Assembly (NCBI GenBank): GCA_023481175.1
Contig: JAMCWM010000033.1
Coordinates: 1 to 63,200, forward strand
DNA from: Nitrospirota bacterium
Lineage (GTDB): Bacteria > Nitrospirota > Leptospirillia > Leptospirillales > Leptospirillaceae
DNA: 63,200 nucleotides
Direction of reading: 5' to 3'
The notes beneath the pieces were generated by a model. The model made no database searches. It worked only from the letters and a program-made list of their open reading frames with translations, and was not told where the DNA came from. Made by a program: the position numbers and the translations under genes. Shown one piece after another: positions 8,906-17,553 of the stretch. How positions within the stretch are numbered: position 1 is the stretch's first letter; each line of letters begins with the position of its first letter.

Positions 8906-9589
8906 CTATTTTCCGCGGCCGGCGACCGCGGGAGGAGTGAGGCTCGCAAAGTATTCGGCAACGGCCTTTCTTTCCTTCTGGGTCAGGCGCCGGGCGATCC
9001 CGCGCATCAGTCCCTGGGGGTCGTCCTTGCGCTTGAGGAAGGCAAAGGAGACCAGCTGGCGGAGGAGGTAGCCCTTGTTCTGGCCCTTGATGTACGGAAA
9101 ATGGGGGGGGACGCCCCGCCCGTCAGGTCCGTGGCAGAGGACGCAGGCCGGAACATTCTTTTTCCAGAGTCCCTTCCGGGCGATGCGCTTTCCGAGAGCG
9201 ACCAGAGCCGGGTCGGGAGGGGAGACGTCAGGAATTTTTGGCGTCCTGACGCTCGCGTAATACCGAGCCACCGCCCGGATGTCGTTACGGGAGAGGTTGT
9301 TGACCACTCCTGCCATCACGGGGGCATATCGGGTCCCTTTCTGGACCCCCAGGATTTCGTGCTCGATGTAGACGGGGGTCTGGCCCGCGATGCGAGGGCT
9401 CCCGATGGATGGCATTCCTCCTCCGTGCAGGCGATGGCACTCCATGCAGGCGACGCTTCCGGGGGATCGGTTGCCTTCCTCGGCAATCCTCTTCCCCCGT
9501 TTCAGAAGGTCATCGGCATGGACCGTCGCCGACGAAAGAAAAAACAACGACAGACATAAAGATGAAACGATCCTGCGGACAACTGTCAT
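8906..9589 (-). CDS. Di-haem c4-type cytochrome
   Basis: A 227-residue secreted cytochrome with two c-type domains. The signal peptide ends around 'SSATVHADD', the haem sites are CMECH (near residue 48) and CVLCH (near residue 150), and each is followed by a distal Met region. Two-domain cytochromes of this kind (c4 family) carry electrons to terminal oxidases or accept them from periplasmic dehydrogenases. ATG 9589 is chosen because GGGAGG lies six bases upstream; the in-frame TTG at 9595 is weaker. Only 18 bases separate it from the TsdA-like gene, so it probably receives or supplies that protein's electrons. A good minus-strand promoter sits just upstream. Confidence 0.85.
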   Translation of the reverse strand: MTVVRRIVSSLCLSLFFLSSATVHADDLLKRGKRIAEEGNRSPGSVACMECHRLHGGGMPSIGSPRIAGQTPVYIEHEILGVQKGTRYAPVMAGVVNNLSRNDIRAVARYYASVRTPKIPDVSPPDPALVALGKRIARKGLWKKNVPACVLCHGPDGRGVPPHFPYIKGQNKGYLLRQLVSFAFLKRKDDPQGLMRGIARRLTQKERKAVAEYFASLTPPAVAGRGK

Positions 9590-9618
9590 CCTCAACCTCC
9601 CTTGGATTGTTCGATTTC

Positions 9619-9647
9619 ATTTTAGTCTCTCCGGAAAAAAGGTCCAA
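9619..9647 (-). promoter_or_regulatory. Sigma70-type promoter for the two cytochrome genes
   Basis: Reading the minus strand, TTGGAC (9647-9642), a 17-base spacer, then TAAAAT (9624-9619). Transcription would begin about 9612, some 23 bases before the cytochrome ATG at 9589. Confidence 0.6.
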
Positions 9648-9735
9648 TGAGGAAATCTTTCCGTCCCCATAAGTCGGAGACGGAACCGGTCCCGGAGACC
9701 CCGGCAAGGAAAGACGAAAGACATAAGGAGAGTCC

Positions 9736-9764
9736 TTGACGATCCGGGTCACTGCCCTTAAAAT
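9736..9764 (+). promoter_or_regulatory. Sigma70-type promoter for the carbon block
   Basis: TTGACG (9736-9741), a 17-base spacer and TAAAAT (9759-9764): a near-consensus promoter divergent from the cytochrome promoter. The predicted leader is about 115 bases and contains a perfect 8-base-pair hairpin (AGGCATGG 9799-9806 with CCATGCCT 9814-9821), which may be regulatory. Confidence 0.65.
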
Positions 9765-9885
9765 GGAGCTTCCAGACAGTTTCGTTTTTCATGACGTCAG
9801 GCATGGAAAATCGCCATGCCTCGAGGCGAAGACCAACGGGGAGGGATTCACCTTCTCCCGAATAACAGAATAAAGGGGTGAGTAC

Positions 9886-10467
9886 GTGTCCAACTATCGC
9901 GTGAAGCCAGGTCCCGAAGCCTTCCTGCCGCCGGCGGCAGCCATGATGGGAATCGTTCTTCCCGAACCCGGAGAGGGCCATATCGAAGGTAAGATCGTTC
10001 CCCAGGACGAGGCGATCGAGGCGAGTGCGCGTGTGCTGGCACAGGCCAAGGTTCCGACATTCTTCCCCGGCCCCCTGGTTCTCTGGAAGTGGAACGAGAA
10101 GTCCGCGCTCATGGCGGCGGCCATCAAGAAAGCCGCCCTCGAAGGAGGCGTCCGGATCATTCCCATGTCGGATTACCGGCCGAAATATCCGAAGATCGAT
10201 CCCGAGACGGAAATCAATCCGAACCACCCGAACCTGACCATCTGGCACAACAAGATCGACGCCTGCCTCTTCGTGGGAGTCCATTGCCATCAGGCGAACC
10301 TTGCGCTCAAGATCATCCGCGGAGGAACCGACTGCTACACCCTGGCCTACTGCTCCATGTCAGGGCACGAGGACGCCAACCTGTCCGTTCGCGACACCTC
10401 GCCCGAAACTTTCATGAAGCTGGCGGAATCTCTGAAGAAGATGAAGTCGAATTCCCGGGGATTCTGA
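9886..10467 (+). CDS. CODH-beta-family protein, likely small extra subunit linked to 2-oxoacid:ferredoxin oxidoreductase (copy 1)
   Basis: A 193-residue soluble protein beginning MSNYRVKPGPEAFLPPAAAM, with a conserved core 'NHPNLTIWHNKIDACLFVG' followed by VHCH and a Cys/His-rich stretch (CYTLAYCSMSGHEDAN). Proteins like this are annotated 'carbon monoxide dehydrogenase beta subunit family' and, from memory, occur as the fifth (epsilon) subunit of pyruvate or 2-oxoglutarate:ferredoxin oxidoreductases of the Hydrogenobacter type. That assignment is established knowledge recalled without a search. GTG 9886 follows AGGGG at good spacing. It is the first gene after a strong promoter and ends 215 bases before dabB. 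A paralogue of identical length lies at 17554, on the other side of the dab genes. The conserved Cys and His could bind metal or an iron-sulfur cluster (inference). Confidence 0.6.
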   Translation: MSNYRVKPGPEAFLPPAAAMMGIVLPEPGEGHIEGKIVPQDEAIEASARVLAQAKVPTFFPGPLVLWKWNEKSALMAAAIKKAALEGGVRIIPMSDYRPKYPKIDPETEINPNHPNLTIWHNKIDACLFVGVHCHQANLALKIIRGGTDCYTLAYCSMSGHEDANLSVRDTSPETFMKLAESLKKMKSNSRGF

Positions 10468-10479
10468 TTGCCGGTCTCA

Positions 10480-10508
10480 GGGAGGAGGCGGATGATCCGC
10501 CGCCTCCC
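10480..10508 (+). terminator. Strong hairpin between the first CODH-beta-like gene and dabB
   Basis: GGGAGG-A-GGCGGAT, a single-base centre, then ATCCGCC-G-CCTCCC, 13 bases after the stop at 10467. The arms pair over 13 bases with one mismatch. A short TTTT occurs about 10 bases later, so it is an imperfect terminator: more likely partial termination, attenuation or a 3' stabiliser between gene 1 and dabB. Confidence 0.5.
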
Positions 10509-10682
10509 CTCCGGCTTTTGACGATGGTTCCTCCTTCGTCAATTTCGGCTCCAATCCTTGACTGATCACCCCAGACAACCCCTTTTGACCCTGCCTTCGC
10601 GGAAAGCGGAAACGACTGGGAAGGCGCAGCCCACGTTCTGGATTCCCGGTCGCTCCGGTTCCAGGGAAAGGAGGGAGCCAAT

Positions 10683-12392
10683 TTGCAGAACGAACTCGCC
10701 ATCCTTCTTCCGGGACTCCCCATCCTGGGCGGAACCGTCCTTTTCGCGGGCGAATGGCTCTCCAAAGGACGCTCGCCCCGGCGGGCCTTTCTCTCTCTCG
10801 TCCCGACCGCCCTTGCCTTCCTCCTGGGGCTCTGGTTCCTCGCGAGGATCGTTTCGCTGGGTCCGGTCGTCTTCGCGCTTCCGATTTCGCTTCCCGGACT
10901 TTCCGGGCCTCCCCTCTGGGGCCTCGATCGCCTCTCCGTGATCATGGTCCTCCTGATCACGGGGGTCAGCACGGTCGTCCAGACCTACTCCTTGCGCTAT
11001 CTCCTGGGCGAGCCGAACTACGGCCGGTTCTTCGCCCTGATCGGAATCGAGACCGGGGTGCTGCTCCTTTTGGTGACCAGCCGCAATCTCCTTCTTCTCT
11101 TTCTGTTCTGGCAGCTCATGAGTCTCGGCCTCTCCCTCCTGATGTCCCACAACAGGTTCCGGACCCGATCGGTCATGGCCGCCCACAAGACCTTTCTCAT
11201 CCACCGGGTCGGGGATGCCTTTTTCCTGGTGGCCCTCCTCCTGGGAGAACGGCTCTTCCACACGCTGGACATCGGGAAGATGGCCGCCATCCTGAGGGAC
11301 TCTCCGGATCTCGTCCCCCAGGGATCGCTGCTTGCCATGACCCTCTGTCTCTTTGTCGGATGTATGGCCAAGTCGGCCCAGTTTCCCCTCCATGTCTGGC
11401 TTCCCGACACCATGGAAACCCCCACGCCCGTTTCGGCTCTCATGCATGCCGGAATCGTCAATGTGGGGGGATATCTGATGAACCGGACCTCCCTCCTGTT
11501 TTCCCATTCTCCCATGACCATGCATGTCGTCTTCCTGGTGGGCTTCGCCACGGCCCTTTTCGGGTCCTCGACCATGCTGACTCAGAGCGATGTGAAGCGG
11601 AAACTGGGGTTCTCGACGATGGGTCAGATGGGGTACATGACGATGGAATGCGGCCTGGGCGCCTTTTCCCTGGCCATCTTTCACCTGATCGCCCACGGAA
11701 TTTTCAAGGCAACGCTCTTCCTCGAGTCGGGGATGGGGATCCATATCGCCCGCCAGGAGCCCGAACTTCCCAAAAGGACCGCCACCGAGCCCCGGACCCC
11801 CGAGGCCTTCCGCCTCTCCCGGGTTCTCCCGGTGGCCTTCGTGACGCTCGTTCTTCCCCTGGTCATCCTTCTGGGGGCCCACCAGCTGGCGGGAATCCAT
11901 CTCTCCCGGGAGGAGGGAACGGTCGTCTTTCTCTTTTTCAGCTGGGTGACCGTCTCCCAGGTGGCGATCAGCCTGACCCGGGCCCGTCTCTTCGATTCCT
12001 TTGCCGCCGCCATTCCCTGGACCGCCTTTCTGGTCTTCTTCGTCTTCGTCTATATCAAGGCGGCCCACCTCTTCAATCTCTTTCTCTATCCGGATCCCGA
12101 CACCCGGGCCCTTTTCTTCGCCTCCGGAGGGGTCGGATGGGTCCTCTTCACCCCCATCGTGCTTCTCATCACCGTCCTGATCATCGGCGGATGGGGGGTG
12201 GCCCTTCTCCGGGGGCTCCGTGGGGAGATCGTCCTCCCCTCCTGGGTTCTCTCCCGTCAGGAGGCGCTTTACCTTTTTTTCCTGAACCGCGGAACCCTCG
12301 AGTTCTTTGTCTACCATCGCCTGATCGAACCCATCGACCGGTGGCTTGGCCGGATGAGGGGGCTTTTCCCGGGCGGGGGGTCCGCCCGATGA
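10683..12392 (+). CDS. dabB: DabB, membrane subunit of DAB inorganic-carbon pump
   Basis: A 569-residue polytopic membrane protein of the NuoL/MrpA antiporter family. The central motifs are clear: 'FLFWQLMSLGLSLLM', 'HRVGDAFFL', and the proton-channel region 'KSAQFPLHVWLPDTMETPTPVSALMHAGIVNVGGYL' with its conserved Lys, Pro and His residues. In DAB systems this type of subunit conducts protons (or another cation) to power bicarbonate/CO2 capture by DabA. TTG 10683 is preceded by AAAGGAGG. The stop overlaps the next gene as ATGA. The DabB rather than Complex I assignment comes from the adjacent dabA and from the lack of other nuo genes. Confidence 0.87.
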   Translation: MQNELAILLPGLPILGGTVLFAGEWLSKGRSPRRAFLSLVPTALAFLLGLWFLARIVSLGPVVFALPISLPGLSGPPLWGLDRLSVIMVLLITGVSTVVQTYSLRYLLGEPNYGRFFALIGIETGVLLLLVTSRNLLLLFLFWQLMSLGLSLLMSHNRFRTRSVMAAHKTFLIHRVGDAFFLVALLLGERLFHTLDIGKMAAILRDSPDLVPQGSLLAMTLCLFVGCMAKSAQFPLHVWLPDTMETPTPVSALMHAGIVNVGGYLMNRTSLLFSHSPMTMHVVFLVGFATALFGSSTMLTQSDVKRKLGFSTMGQMGYMTMECGLGAFSLAIFHLIAHGIFKATLFLESGMGIHIARQEPELPKRTATEPRTPEAFRLSRVLPVAFVTLVLPLVILLGAHQLAGIHLSREEGTVVFLFFSWVTVSQVAISLTRARLFDSFAAAIPWTAFLVFFVFVYIKAAHLFNLFLYPDPDTRALFFASGGVGWVLFTPIVLLITVLIIGGWGVALLRGLRGEIVLPSWVLSRQEALYLFFLNRGTLEFFVYHRLIEPIDRWLGRMRGLFPGGGSAR

Positions 12393-13705
12393 CGGGGTCC
12401 CTGCCGCTTCCGGTCTTTGCCCTTCTCTTTGTGCCCCTTCTGTTTCCTGCCATCCGCGCATTCGCCGCAAAACGGGGAGGGTCCTCCTTCTGGCCCCTTC
12501 TGCCGGTCTTTCTTTTTTTCACACTCCTTCTTCTCGGGTGGATCTTCCATTCGTCCTGCGGCCTCTGCCGGTCCCTGCCCCGGGAGGGCCTCCTTCTCTC
12601 CCTGGCCCTGACCGCGGCCTTCCTGTCCTTCCTTCCTGTCTTTCCCGAAGAGGAACGCCGCTCTCCCGCTCCTTTTCTCCTGCCGGCTCTTCTTTCTCTT
12701 TGCACCGGGGTCTTTCTCCAGAAGAATCCGGAGGAAATTCTGGCCGGGGGAGGTCTTCTGGTTTTGGGACTCCTTTTATCGGTCTTCTTTCTCGGGGGGG
12801 CCTACCCCGGAGGGTACCTTCGCTTCTTTCCCGTCCGTCTGGGAGGAGCGGCCCTTCTCCTGGGGCTCCTGTCGCTGCCGGCTCTCCGGCCGTCCCCGGC
12901 CGAGTTCCTTTTTTGCGTAACGGGAGCGATTCTCCTGGTTCTGCCTGCTCCCCTGCCCCGCCGGACGGAGACCGTTCTTCATCCCGGATTCCTGAGGGCG
13001 GACACGGCCCTGTTCGTCTGCCTGCCTCCCCTTCTGGCCTTCCATCTCCTTCGGGCCATTCCTGAGGGCACGATTCCGTCTTCCCCCGGCCTTCAAAGCT
13101 TCAGCCTCCTGGTGGCCCTTTCCGGCCTTCTGTACGCGAAGATCTCCCTGTTCGTGGAAGAGCTGGCCGAAGGACTGACCGTTGCCGGAACGGGATTTCT
13201 CCTTGCGGGATTTTTGACCTTTCGTCCGGAGGGACGGGAAGGAGCCCTTTTTCTGGCGGTTCTTCTTCCCCTCTCAACGACTCTTTCCGGCCTCTCTCTT
13301 TCCTTTCTCTCCCGACGCTTCCGGACCCGGACATTCCAGGGGCTTTCGGGATCCGGGACGGCCGTCGAACCGCTTCGCCTGGCGTTCCTCTTCGGAGCCT
13401 TTCAGGGGATGAGTCTCCCCCTCGTGGGAGGATTCCTGGGAGAGTGGACCCTGCTCCGGGCCCTCTCCGAGAGCTCTCTTCTGTTGGCCATCCTCTCGGT
13501 TGCGGGAATCTTCATTGCCTTTGTCCTGGTCCTCGGCCGGACCCGGGAGCTCTTTTCCGGAGAGCCGCTCCAGAGGCTGTCGTCCGCGGACCAGACTCTG
13601 GCCCTGGAGATCCTCCCGTCGGAAGGATGGTCTCTCTGGACGGGATCGGTGTTCCTGATGGCGATCGACCTTCTGGGAACCTTCGGCCTTTTGGGGGGGC
13701 GCTAA
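12389..13705 (+). CDS. Second antiporter-like membrane subunit of the dab operon
   Basis: A 438-residue, very hydrophobic protein with roughly a dozen predicted membrane segments. It is largely unfamiliar, but near its C-terminus 'FQGMSLPLVGGFLGEWTLLRAL' matches the 'P..GGF..K' helix of NuoM/NuoN-type antiporter subunits, and 'AKISLFVEELAEGLTVAG' could be a preceding channel helix. The central Lys and His residues of functional antiporters are not obvious, so it may be a degenerate or structural half. ATG 12389 overlaps dabB's stop (ATGA) and dabA starts five bases after its stop, so it is embedded in the operon and probably part of the complex. Simple two-gene DAB systems lack it. Confidence 0.62.
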   Translation: MTGSLPLPVFALLFVPLLFPAIRAFAAKRGGSSFWPLLPVFLFFTLLLLGWIFHSSCGLCRSLPREGLLLSLALTAAFLSFLPVFPEEERRSPAPFLLPALLSLCTGVFLQKNPEEILAGGGLLVLGLLLSVFFLGGAYPGGYLRFFPVRLGGAALLLGLLSLPALRPSPAEFLFCVTGAILLVLPAPLPRRTETVLHPGFLRADTALFVCLPPLLAFHLLRAIPEGTIPSSPGLQSFSLLVALSGLLYAKISLFVEELAEGLTVAGTGFLLAGFLTFRPEGREGALFLAVLLPLSTTLSGLSLSFLSRRFRTRTFQGLSGSGTAVEPLRLAFLFGAFQGMSLPLVGGFLGEWTLLRALSESSLLLAILSVAGIFIAFVLVLGRTRELFSGEPLQRLSSADQTLALEILPSEGWSLWTGSVFLMAIDLLGTFGLLGGR

Positions 13706-13709
13706 ACCG

Positions 13710-16700
13710 ATGGGGGGAGCCTCTTGTCGTCAATGGGATCTGACGGGCGTGACGGACGGACAGCGGATCGGACTCAGATCCCATGTCGAACTGGCGGGCG
13801 AGTCCCTGTCCTTCGTCTACCGGATGACAAACTTCATCCATCACAATCCCCTTCACGAACTGGAGGAGCTTCCCTTTTTCGAGGCGGTACGCAAGGCCGC
13901 CCAGCTTTTCGGGAGCCGGGAGGTCTTCCCGGTTCAGGATTGGAGGGACCTCCTCGGGCGGGGAAGACTCCGGATCGCCGATCTTGAATCGGTCCTCCTC
14001 GACAAAAATCCTGGACTCGGGAAGAAAGTCTCCCTCTGTTCCGGAGGGGAGACCCGAAGACTTCTGGATTTTGTCCTGTCTCATTTTCTTCATGAATGGG
14101 ACCCTCCCGCGCCTTCCGATCCGGTGATCATGGAGGGTCGCCCCGCCTTTTTCCGGCTCCGGAAAGACCTCGAACCCGAAATCCGTCGGCTCCACGAACT
14201 CCGGATGGCCGGAGAAAGGGGAGGCGATCCCGAGGCCGCCTACCTGAAAAGACTCTGGGATGCCTGCCGGCAGACTGTGCGGGCCAAGCTTCCCGGAACC
14301 TCCTGGTCGGACCCGTCCATGGAGTTTGTTCCCCGCCCCGGTCCCACCCTCACCCTTCTGGAATGGGTCGATGACTTCGAAGGAGGGGCGTGGACGCCCC
14401 GGATCGACCACCTTCTCATCAAATGGCTTTCAGCCTTTCTTGACGAGGGTGTGTCGGCCTGGAACCTTCCCCACAGGGAACGGGGGTTCTATCGGTCCTG
14501 GCGATCCATGGCCGTCCACGACCGGGAAATCCTTTACTGGGGTCTTTCGGAGGCCTTCGCCGATCTCCCCCTCCTCCCGGACAATCCGGAGGATACCCTG
14601 ATCGGCGCCATCAATGCGATGGAGATCCCGCGGGAGGGGCTTACCGACTACCTCGAACGCCATGTGGTGGCGCTCCCTGGATGGCTGGGCTATGTGAAGT
14701 GGCGCTCCGGGAGGAATGACGACCCCTGGGCCCAGGCCCATCCGGTGGATCTAGTCATGGTGGTCGCGGTCAGGCTTTTTCTCGAACAGGCCGTCGTCGA
14801 CCATGTGTGCCGGAAGAAACTCGGGATTCCGGGGACGCTTTCCGCCGTCCGGGAGTGGATCGAACACCACAGGGAGGAGGGGGCGACCCGGCATTTCCTG
14901 TTGAGGCAGGGGACGCCGCCCGCCTGGCAGGCTCTGCTGGGTCGCTTCGGAAACCGCCTCCCTCCCCCCGGGGATCCCCTCTGGCAGGAGCTCTCCCGGC
15001 TCAGGACCGAGTGGGCCGAATCCCTCAGGGCCGAAGGAGGAGAGCGGAGCCGGGCGGGACGCCTTTTCCACGTGGCCCAGTGTATGGGACTCTCTCCCGA
15101 GGAGGTCGGAGGCCTCGATCCCGACTCCTTTAGTCTCCTTGAAAACCACCTCGACTCTTTCGACAGAAGCCGGCGTCAGGAGGTCTGGCAGCAGGCGCTC
15201 GAATTCCATCTCGAAAGGGAACTTCTTGAAAAGGTCGACTCCTGGCGTGTCGCGGATACGCCTCCCTCATCCCCGGAAGGAGTCCGTCCGACGGCCCAGG
15301 TTCTTTTCTGTATCGATGTCCGCTCGGAACGGCTCCGGCGCCATGTCGAATCGATGGGGGGGTATGCCACCTACGGGATGGCCGGTTTCTTCGGGATCCC
15401 CTTCCGCTTCCAGCCCTTCCAGAAGACCTTCGGCCAGGTCCAGGCCCCGGTTCTTTTAAATCCCCGCCACCGGGTCCGGGAGCTTCCGCGGGCCTATGAA
15501 ATCGAACGGGCGGACCGCCACTTTCTCCGGCAGCAGAAGGTCCGCTCCCTCATCCATCTCTTCCATGAACTCAAGGACCATGTCATCACCCCCTATGTCC
15601 TGGTCGAGGCCCTCGGATGGTTCTACCTCTTTCCCTTTGTGGGCCGGAGCTTCTTCCCCTCCTGGGTCCGGAAGGCGACCGACACGCTCCGGGAACTGTT
15701 CTTTCCTGAGATTGCCACGGCCCTGACGGTCGCGAAGGTGACGGAACCCGAAGCCCTGGCCATGATCGAGGCGGAACAGCATGCCCGGATCAGAAAAGCC
15801 TGTCTCGACCTTCTGGGTCCGCACACCCGGTCCCTGTCCGCCGAGACGGTGGAGGAAATCCGCCAGAAGGCCCTGGATGAAGGCCGCTCCCTGGAAAGGC
15901 TGGGAGTCCGGGCCCGGGAGGAGCTGGGAGTCAATCTGGCCCAGGAAGCCGATCTTCTGAGAAAATTGCGGTCCCTCTACATGGTCAATACCCGGCGGAC
16001 CCGTGTTCTCCTCGAGACGATCATGACCATGGGTTTTTCGACGGAGGAGCAGGCCTTTTATATCGAGAACAGCCTCCGGATGATCGGTCTGACCAGGAAT
16101 TTCTCGAGGCTTGTCCTGATATGCGGCCACGGCTCCGAATCCCTGAACAACCCTTACGAATCGGCCCTCGACTGCGGGGCCTGCGGGGGAAACCGGGGAA
16201 TTCCCAATGCCCGGGTCTTTGTCGAGATGGCCAACAGTCCGGCCGTCCGGGATCTCCTCCGAAAACGGGGGATCGACATCCCGTACGACACCCATTTTCT
16301 GGCCGGAGAACACAACACGGTCACGGACCGGGTGGTCTTTTTCGACCTCGAATCGGTCCCGCTCACGCATCGCCGGGATCTCAAGCGGTTGTGGCGAGAT
16401 CTCGAAGAGGCAGGAAGGCAGGCCGGGTCCGAACGCCTGCGTGAACTCCCCCGGATTTCCCGGGAGACCGAGCCGGCCAGCCCGGCTCGACATCTCTTCC
16501 AGAGGTCCTGCGACGTGAGCGAGGTGCGCCCGGAGTGGGGACTCTCCGGAAATTCCTGGTTTATTGTGGGGACCCGGTCGCTGGCCAATGTCTCCTTCGA
16601 TTTTGGCGGTCGGGCTTTCCTTCACTCCTACGATCCGGTTCTCGATCCGTCCGGGAGGGATCTCGAGGCGATCCTGACCGGTCCGCTGGTGGTCGGCCAG

Positions 16701-17075
16701 TGGATCAACGCCGAACACTTTTTCTCGGCCCTCGACGATGTCCGGTTCGGGGGGGGGAACAAGATTTACCATAATGTGACAGGCCTCTTCGGGGTCATGT
16801 GGGGCAATGAAAGCGATCTTCTCCCCGGACTTCCCCATCAGACCATCCGTGACGGGGTGCGGCTCTTCCACGAGCCCGTGCGCCTTGCCGTCCTGGTCGA
16901 GGCCCCGCGCGAGATCCTGAAACGCATCATCGACAACAATCCTGTCCTCCGTAAACTTCTCAAGAACGAGTGGGTGAGGCTCCTGGCCGCAGATCCCGCA
17001 GAGCGAAAGTTCTTCCGCTACGGCTATCCGGGACTCTGGCGGGAAGTCGAACCCATCGAAGAAAGGATTTCCTGA
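13710..17075 (+). CDS. dabA: DabA, DUF2309 beta-carbonic-anhydrase-like subunit (long form)
   Basis: A 1121-residue UPF0753/DUF2309 protein. In characterised DAB complexes DabA is a cytoplasmic, zinc-dependent carbonic-anhydrase-like subunit that vectorially hydrates CO2 to bicarbonate, driven by DabB. The zinc/active-site residues are intact: Cys534 and Asp536 in 'FCIDVRSE', His807 in 'CGHGSES', and Cys822 in 'DCGACGG'. The Cys-x-Asp pattern and the 15-residue His-to-Cys spacing match the C351/D353 and H524/C539 set I recall from Halothiobacillus DabA. It is about 300 residues longer than that protein, with about 180 of the extra residues before the first motif. ATG 13710 follows the previous gene by four bases. 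The stop overlaps the P-II-like start (TGATG). Confidence 0.92.
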   Translation: MGGASCRQWDLTGVTDGQRIGLRSHVELAGESLSFVYRMTNFIHHNPLHELEELPFFEAVRKAAQLFGSREVFPVQDWRDLLGRGRLRIADLESVLLDKNPGLGKKVSLCSGGETRRLLDFVLSHFLHEWDPPAPSDPVIMEGRPAFFRLRKDLEPEIRRLHELRMAGERGGDPEAAYLKRLWDACRQTVRAKLPGTSWSDPSMEFVPRPGPTLTLLEWVDDFEGGAWTPRIDHLLIKWLSAFLDEGVSAWNLPHRERGFYRSWRSMAVHDREILYWGLSEAFADLPLLPDNPEDTLIGAINAMEIPREGLTDYLERHVVALPGWLGYVKWRSGRNDDPWAQAHPVDLVMVVAVRLFLEQAVVDHVCRKKLGIPGTLSAVREWIEHHREEGATRHFLLRQGTPPAWQALLGRFGNRLPPPGDPLWQELSRLRTEWAESLRAEGGERSRAGRLFHVAQCMGLSPEEVGGLDPDSFSLLENHLDSFDRSRRQEVWQQALEFHLERELLEKVDSWRVADTPPSSPEGVRPTAQVLFCIDVRSERLRRHVESMGGYATYGMAGFFGIPFRFQPFQKTFGQVQAPVLLNPRHRVRELPRAYEIERADRHFLRQQKVRSLIHLFHELKDHVITPYVLVEALGWFYLFPFVGRSFFPSWVRKATDTLRELFFPEIATALTVAKVTEPEALAMIEAEQHARIRKACLDLLGPHTRSLSAETVEEIRQKALDEGRSLERLGVRAREELGVNLAQEADLLRKLRSLYMVNTRRTRVLLETIMTMGFSTEEQAFYIENSLRMIGLTRNFSRLVLICGHGSESLNNPYESALDCGACGGNRGIPNARVFVEMANSPAVRDLLRKRGIDIPYDTHFLAGEHNTVTDRVVFFDLESVPLTHRRDLKRLWRDLEEAGRQAGSERLRELPRISRETEPASPARHLFQRSCDVSEVRPEWGLSGNSWFIVGTRSLANVSFDFGGRAFLHSYDPVLDPSGRDLEAILTGPLVVGQWINAEHFFSALDDVRFGGGNKIYHNVTGLFGVMWGNESDLLPGLPHQTIRDGVRLFHEPVRLAVLVEAPREILKRIIDNNPVLRKLLKNEWVRLLAADPAERKFFRYGYPGLWREVEPIEERIS

Positions 17076-17425
17076 TGGAAAAAGCCCGGCTTTATCCGAT
17101 GAAAAAAGTGGACATCATTGTCAGCGGGGAGCGGCTTCCCTTTGTCCGGGACCTCCTGGCCCGGGTCCGGGTGACCGGGTACACTATCGTCCCCAATGTT
17201 TCGGGGATGGGGCACAGCGGCTTCTACGAGGGGAATCTGATCTTCAACGAAACCAGCAGCCTTGTTCTTTTGATGACCGTTGTCCGGGAGGAACAGGTCG
17301 AACTGATCCTGGAGGGGCTGACGCCTCTTTTCGAGCGCTACTCCGGCATCATGTACGTCTCCGACGTGGGGGTGAGCCGGCAGGATCACTTCGTCCACAG
17401 GGCGACGGACTCGGACCCCTCCTGA
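17075..17425 (+). CDS. P-II-like regulator of the DAB system
   Basis: A 116-residue protein with the ferredoxin-like P-II fold pattern: 'KKVDIIVSGERLPFVRDLLARV' (beta1-alpha1), 'RVTGYTIVPNVSGMGHSGFYEG' (the GYT and T-loop region) and a final 'YSGIMYVSDVGVSR' strand. P-II-like proteins near inorganic-carbon transporters (SbtB, CPII, PII-like of dab loci) sense adenine nucleotides or bicarbonate and gate the transporter. The canonical uridylylated Tyr motif of GlnB is absent, so it is a divergent member. ATG 17075 overlaps the dabA stop by one base, which implies coupled translation and a role in controlling this pump. Confidence 0.78.
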   Translation: MEKARLYPMKKVDIIVSGERLPFVRDLLARVRVTGYTIVPNVSGMGHSGFYEGNLIFNETSSLVLLMTVVREEQVELILEGLTPLFERYSGIMYVSDVGVSRQDHFVHRATDSDPS

Positions 17426-17463
17426 CGTCTTGACGTCGAGGGGATTTCGGGCATTCCACGGAA

Positions 17464-17493
17464 TTGACCTAAAAAAAGAAACCGTGGTAAGAT
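17464..17493 (+). promoter_or_regulatory. Sigma70-type promoter for the second CODH-beta-like gene
   Basis: TTGACC (17464-17469), an 18-base A-rich spacer and TAAGAT (17488-17493), 60 bases before the GTG start. It gives copy 2 transcription independent of the dab operon. Confidence 0.55.
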
Positions 17494-17553
17494 CCCAAGA
17501 CCGATTCCCGTCATTTTGCATTTTGAGACCAAGCATCACAGAGAGGAGTTTTC

